Part shown: positions 61,468 to 64,000 of the stretch, piece after piece
How positions within the stretch are numbered: position 1 is the first letter of the stretch
Layout of the letters: every line of letters starts with the position of its first letter
Source of the DNA: Aeromicrobium sp.
GTDB lineage: Bacteria > Actinomycetota > Actinomycetes > Propionibacteriales > Nocardioidaceae
Length of the DNA: 64,000 nucleotides
Assembly: GCF_023146395.1 (NCBI RefSeq)
Contig: NZ_JAGLCD010000004.1
Coordinates: 320,718-384,717, forward strand
Reading direction: 5' to 3'
Notes under the pieces: generated by a model
Seen by the model: the letters and a program-made list of their open reading frames with translations, nothing else
Told to the model about the DNA's origin: nothing
The model's database searches: none
Program-made: the position numbers and the translations under genes

Positions 61468-62919
61468 GTGCGTAGAGCCAAGATCGTCTGCACCCTCGGC
61501 CCCGCGGTCAACACCGCCGAGCGGATCCTCCAGCTGGCCGAGGCCGGCATGGACGTGGCCCGCCTGAACATGAGCCACGGCGAGCAGACCGACCACCAGT
61601 CGAATCTCGAGTTCGTGCGCGCCGCCGCGGCGCAGACGGGCAAGGCGATCGCCGTGCTCGCGGACCTGCAGGGGCCCAAGATCCGGCTCGGGCGGTTCTC
61701 CGGCGGGCCCGTGGAGCTCGCGCTCGGCGACCGCTTCACGATCACGATCGAGGACGTCGACGGCAACCAGGAGCGGTGCTCCACGACCTACAAGGGCCTG
61801 CCCGGTGACGTCTCCCCGGGCGACGAGATCCTCGTCGACGACGGTCGGGTGCGTCTGCGCGCGCTCGAGGTCACCTCGACCGAGGTCGTCACGATCGCCG
61901 AGACGGCCGGCGTCCTCAGCAACAACAAGGGCCTCAACCTGCCCGGCGTCGCCGTCAGCGTCCCGGCCATGAGCGCCAAGGACATCGACGACCTGCGGTT
62001 CGCGCTGCGCGCCGGCGTCGACTTCATCGCCCTGTCGTTCGTGCGCTCGGCGCGTGATGCGGAGGACGTCCGCAAGATCATGAGCGAGGAGGACATCCAC
62101 CGTCCGATCATCGCCAAGATCGAGAAGCCCCAGGCCGTCGACGCGCTCGACGACATCGTCGACGCCTTCGACGGCTTCATGGTGGCGCGCGGCGACCTCG
62201 GCGTCGAGCTGCCGCTCGAGGACGTGCCGATCGTCCAGAAGCTCATCGTCGAGAAGGCGCGGCGCAACGCCAAGCCGGTCATCGTGGCGACCCAGATGCT
62301 CGAGTCGATGATCTCGGCCCCGCGTCCCACCCGGGCCGAGGCGTCCGACGTCGCCAACGCGGTGCTCGACGGCGCCGACGCGGTGATGCTGTCGGGCGAG
62401 ACCAGCGTGGGGGAGTACCCGATCCAGACGGTGCGCACGATGGCGCGCATCGTGGAGTCCACCGAGGACCACGGCCTTCCGCGCATGGCCGCCTACACGT
62501 GGCAGGCGCGCACCCGCACCGGCATCGTGTGCAAGGCCGCGCAGCAGGTCGGCGAGGCGGTCGACGCCCGCTACCTCGTGGCCTTCACCACGACGGGCGG
62601 ATCGGCGCGCCGCATGGCCCGCTACCGCTCGCACATCCCCGTGCTCGCGTTCACCCCGCACGAGCACGTGCGCAACCAGCTCGCGCTGACCTGGGGGGTC
62701 GAGACCCTCCTGGTCAAGGAGGTCGTGCACACCGACGAGATGGTCATGCAGGTCGACAAGGCGCTCCTGGAGGCGGCTCGCTGCTCCGAGGGTGAAGAGG
62801 TCGTCGTCGTGGCCGGTGCACCCCCGGGCATCCCGGGCTCCACCAACGCCCTGCGCATCCACCGCATCGGTGACGCGATCAACCGGGTCGTCCCGGCGTA
62901 CCAGGACATCCAGGCCTGA
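61468..62919 (+). CDS. pyk: Pyruvate kinase
   Basis: Makes pyruvate and ATP from phosphoenolpyruvate and ADP. The 483 residues start RRAKIVCTLGPAVNTAERILQLAEAGMDVARLNMSHG. The catalytic Lys is in IAKIEKPQAVD, and metal ligands in FMVARGDLGVELPLEDV. The C-terminal domain (about 350-483) carries the allosteric site. The start is GTG at 61468. The gene ends 7 nt from the convergent tRNA-Leu. Confidence 0.97.
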   Translation: MRRAKIVCTLGPAVNTAERILQLAEAGMDVARLNMSHGEQTDHQSNLEFVRAAAAQTGKAIAVLADLQGPKIRLGRFSGGPVELALGDRFTITIEDVDGNQERCSTTYKGLPGDVSPGDEILVDDGRVRLRALEVTSTEVVTIAETAGVLSNNKGLNLPGVAVSVPAMSAKDIDDLRFALRAGVDFIALSFVRSARDAEDVRKIMSEEDIHRPIIAKIEKPQAVDALDDIVDAFDGFMVARGDLGVELPLEDVPIVQKLIVEKARRNAKPVIVATQMLESMISAPRPTRAEASDVANAVLDGADAVMLSGETSVGEYPIQTVRTMARIVESTEDHGLPRMAAYTWQARTRTGIVCKAAQQVGEAVDARYLVAFTTTGGSARRMARYRSHIPVLAFTPHEHVRNQLALTWGVETLLVKEVVHTDEMVMQVDKALLEAARCSEGEEVVVVAGAPPGIPGSTNALRIHRIGDAINRVVPAYQDIQA

Positions 62920-62926
62920 GCCTCGG

Positions 62927-63009
62927 TGCCGACAGCGGGACTCGAACCCGCACGCCCTTTCGGACAATGGTTTTTGAGACCATCGCGTCTACCATTCCGC
63001 CATGTCGGC
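62927..63009 (-). tRNA. tRNA-Leu, anticodon CAA
   Basis: An 83-nt tRNA on the minus strand. The acceptor stem GCCGACA pairs with TGTCGGC, with A as discriminator base. The anticodon loop is CTCAAAA within the stem ATGGT/ACCAT, giving anticodon CAA for UUG codons. A long variable arm marks a class II tRNA. The T arm has GGTTCGAGTCCC. The 3' CCA is not encoded. Confidence 0.95.
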
Positions 63010-63025
63010 CGGCTGTGAAGCCCGA

Positions 63026-63031
63026 TAACCT
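63026..63031 (+). promoter_or_regulatory. -10 hexamer TAACCT before the ANTAR regulator
   Basis: Ends 6 nt before the GTG at 63038. Its -35 region would fall inside the divergent tRNA gene. Confidence 0.5.
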
Positions 63032-63037
63032 TCTCAT

Positions 63038-63646
63038 GTGACCCCACCCCGTGACCCCGCGACCCCGCCCGTCCGCGTCGTCATCGCCGAGGACGAGGCA
63101 CTCATCCGGCTCGACCTCGCGGAGATGCTCGCCGAGGAGGGGTACGACGTCGTCGCCCAGGCCTCGGACGGCGAGCAGGCGATCGCGCTGGTGACCGAGC
63201 ACCGGCCCGACGTCGTCCTGATGGACATCAAGATGCCGCGCCTGGACGGGATCGAGGCGGCCTCGCGCATCGCCGACCAGCGTCTCGCGCCGGTCGTCCT
63301 GCTGACGGCCTTCAGCCAGCGTGACCTCGTCGAACGGGCCCGCGAGGCAGGGGCCATGGCGTACCTGGTCAAGCCGTTCCGGAAGTCGGACCTGGCGCCC
63401 GCGATCGAGATGGCCCGCAGCCGGTTCGGCGAGATCACGGCGCTCGAGTCCGAGACGCGCGACCTCGCCGACCGGCTCGAGACCCGCAAGCTCGTCGAGC
63501 GGGCCAAGTCGGTGCTGCAGGAGTCGTTCGGGATCAGCGAGACCGAGTCGTTCCGCTGGATCCAGAAGTCGGCGATGGACCTGCGGCTGTCGATGCGCGA
63601 GGTCGCGGAGCAGGTCATCGAGAAGGGGCCGGAGATCACCGGTTGA
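63038..63646 (+). CDS. pdtaR: ANTAR-domain response regulator, PdtaR type
   Basis: A 202-residue antitermination regulator. The receiver domain has VVIAEDEALIRLDLAEML, the phosphorylated Asp in VVLMDIKMPRLDG, and YLVKPFRKSD. The C-terminal RNA-binding ANTAR domain is at about 140-195 (LETRKLVERAKSVLQESFGISETESFRWIQKSAMDLRLSM). In Mycobacterium the partner kinase PdtaS is encoded elsewhere; none is visible here. Targets would be terminator/antiterminator RNA hairpins. Confidence 0.93.
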   Translation: MTPPRDPATPPVRVVIAEDEALIRLDLAEMLAEEGYDVVAQASDGEQAIALVTEHRPDVVLMDIKMPRLDGIEAASRIADQRLAPVVLLTAFSQRDLVERAREAGAMAYLVKPFRKSDLAPAIEMARSRFGEITALESETRDLADRLETRKLVERAKSVLQESFGISETESFRWIQKSAMDLRLSMREVAEQVIEKGPEITG

Positions 63647-63680
63647 CCTCGGTCGGCGCCCCGCGTCCGGGACCCGAGGT
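63646..63680 (+). terminator. Hairpin after pdtaR
   Basis: ACCTCGG (from 63646) pairs with CCGAGGT (to 63680), extended by TC/GA with one bulge. It starts on the last base of the pdtaR stop codon. Confidence 0.6.
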
Positions 63681-63715
63681 TACAACTTGGCTACGACGTG
63701 CGGCGGTCCGGCGAC

Positions 63716-63731
63716 TGTCACACAAATGACA
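63716..63731 (+). promoter_or_regulatory. Dyad TGTCA-N6-TGACA before the lipoprotein gene
   Basis: A 5-bp perfect dyad with a 6-nt centre, about 82 nt upstream of the ATG, in an A/T-richer patch. Possible operator; no regulator can be assigned. Confidence 0.4.
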
Positions 63732-63812
63732 CGCCAACGGGCTAAGTTCCTCGTAATCCGCATGGTCCGGGTCACACCCGGACGTGCGTCCACAGAGAAC
63801 CCCGGAGGACTG

Positions 63813-64000
63813 ATGACGCGCAGGACGAAGACGTTCCGTCTCGCAGCCGTGGCCGCCACGAGCGCCTTGGTGCTCGCCGCATGTGGCGGCGGCGACGACG
63901 ACGGTGGAAGTGACGACAGCTCGGCCCCCTCCCGGAGCGACGGCGTGCTGACGATCGGCATGCTGCTGCCGCAGACCGGCAGCCTGGCCTTCCTCGGCCC
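63813..64000 (+). CDS. Branched-chain amino acid-type ABC substrate-binding lipoprotein, N-terminal part
   Basis: The first 62 codons are visible and the gene runs off the window. A basic start (MTRRTKTFRL) and hydrophobic core end in the lipobox VLAAC, so it is a lipid-anchored protein. A Gly/Asp/Ser linker follows, then GVLTIGMLLPQTGSLAFLG, the opening strand of Leu/Ile/Val-binding proteins. A CGGAGG ribosome site lies 4 nt before ATG 63813. Ligand unknown. Confidence 0.85.
   Translation, partial: MTRRTKTFRLAAVAATSALVLAACGGGDDDGGSDDSSAPSRSDGVLTIGMLLPQTGSLAFLG

Overview
The window is a dense, high-GC chromosomal core segment of an actinobacterium. The gene order dxr-rseP-ispG-GNAT, proS, rimP-nusA-ylxR-infB-rbfA-truB, ribF-rpsO-pnp, dapB, thyA-dfrA, dapA-rnj, ftsK-pgsA-cinA-clgR, DUF3046-recA-recX, miaB-miaA-dapF-hflX is the conserved actinobacterial order also seen around the recA region of Mycobacterium. 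The absence of mycolate-type genes and the overall style suggest a Nocardioidaceae-like organism (Aeromicrobium or Nocardioides type), but this is inference from gene order and composition, not from a marker gene.

Layout. 1-4 kb: the start of an SDR oxidoreductase, a NarL-type two-component pair, and a divergent two-gene ABC exporter. 4-9 kb: MEP isoprenoid genes flanking the site-2 protease, then a GNAT and a DoxX-like protein. 9-23 kb: translation and RNA genes (proS, rimP, nusA, ylxR, infB, rbfA, truB, ribF, rpsO, pnp) plus a phospholipase-D-type enzyme and a DUF4439 pair. 23-31.6 kb: kynureninase, a VapBC-like toxin-antitoxin pair, dapB, an azlCD exporter whose two genes are separated by three tandem 80-bp repeats, thyA-dfrA, a thioesterase and dapA. 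31.6-41 kb: RNase J, a CbiX-like protein, ftsK, pgsA, cinA, a ClgR-type regulator and the SOS-controlled recA-recX locus. 41-50 kb: small metabolic genes, a MerR/aldo-keto reductase pair, miaB, and an accessory two-gene membrane operon (MMPL-ABC fusion plus YhgE/Pip protein) with its own operator-bearing promoter. 50-64 kb: miaA-dapF-hflX, gltBD, pyk, tRNA-Leu(CAA), a PdtaR-type antiterminator and the start of an amino-acid-binding lipoprotein.

Two sequence patterns stand out. First, about twenty genes have a TAnnnT -10 hexamer ending 6-7 nt before the start codon, which predicts widespread leaderless transcripts; this pattern also decides several start codons. Second, five very short ORFs beginning M(S/T)ERQR lie precisely between neighbouring genes (three tandem copies between azlC and azlD, one before dapA, one between dapA and rnj). 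Each ends in an ATGA overlap with the next start codon, so each would couple translation of the gene after it. This mini-ORF cassette family, with the alternative hairpins at the dapA start, is the best candidate here for an undescribed regulatory or mobile system.

Most very long opposite-strand ORFs are GC-bias shadows and were ignored. No CRISPR array, insertion sequence, rRNA or phage region was seen.
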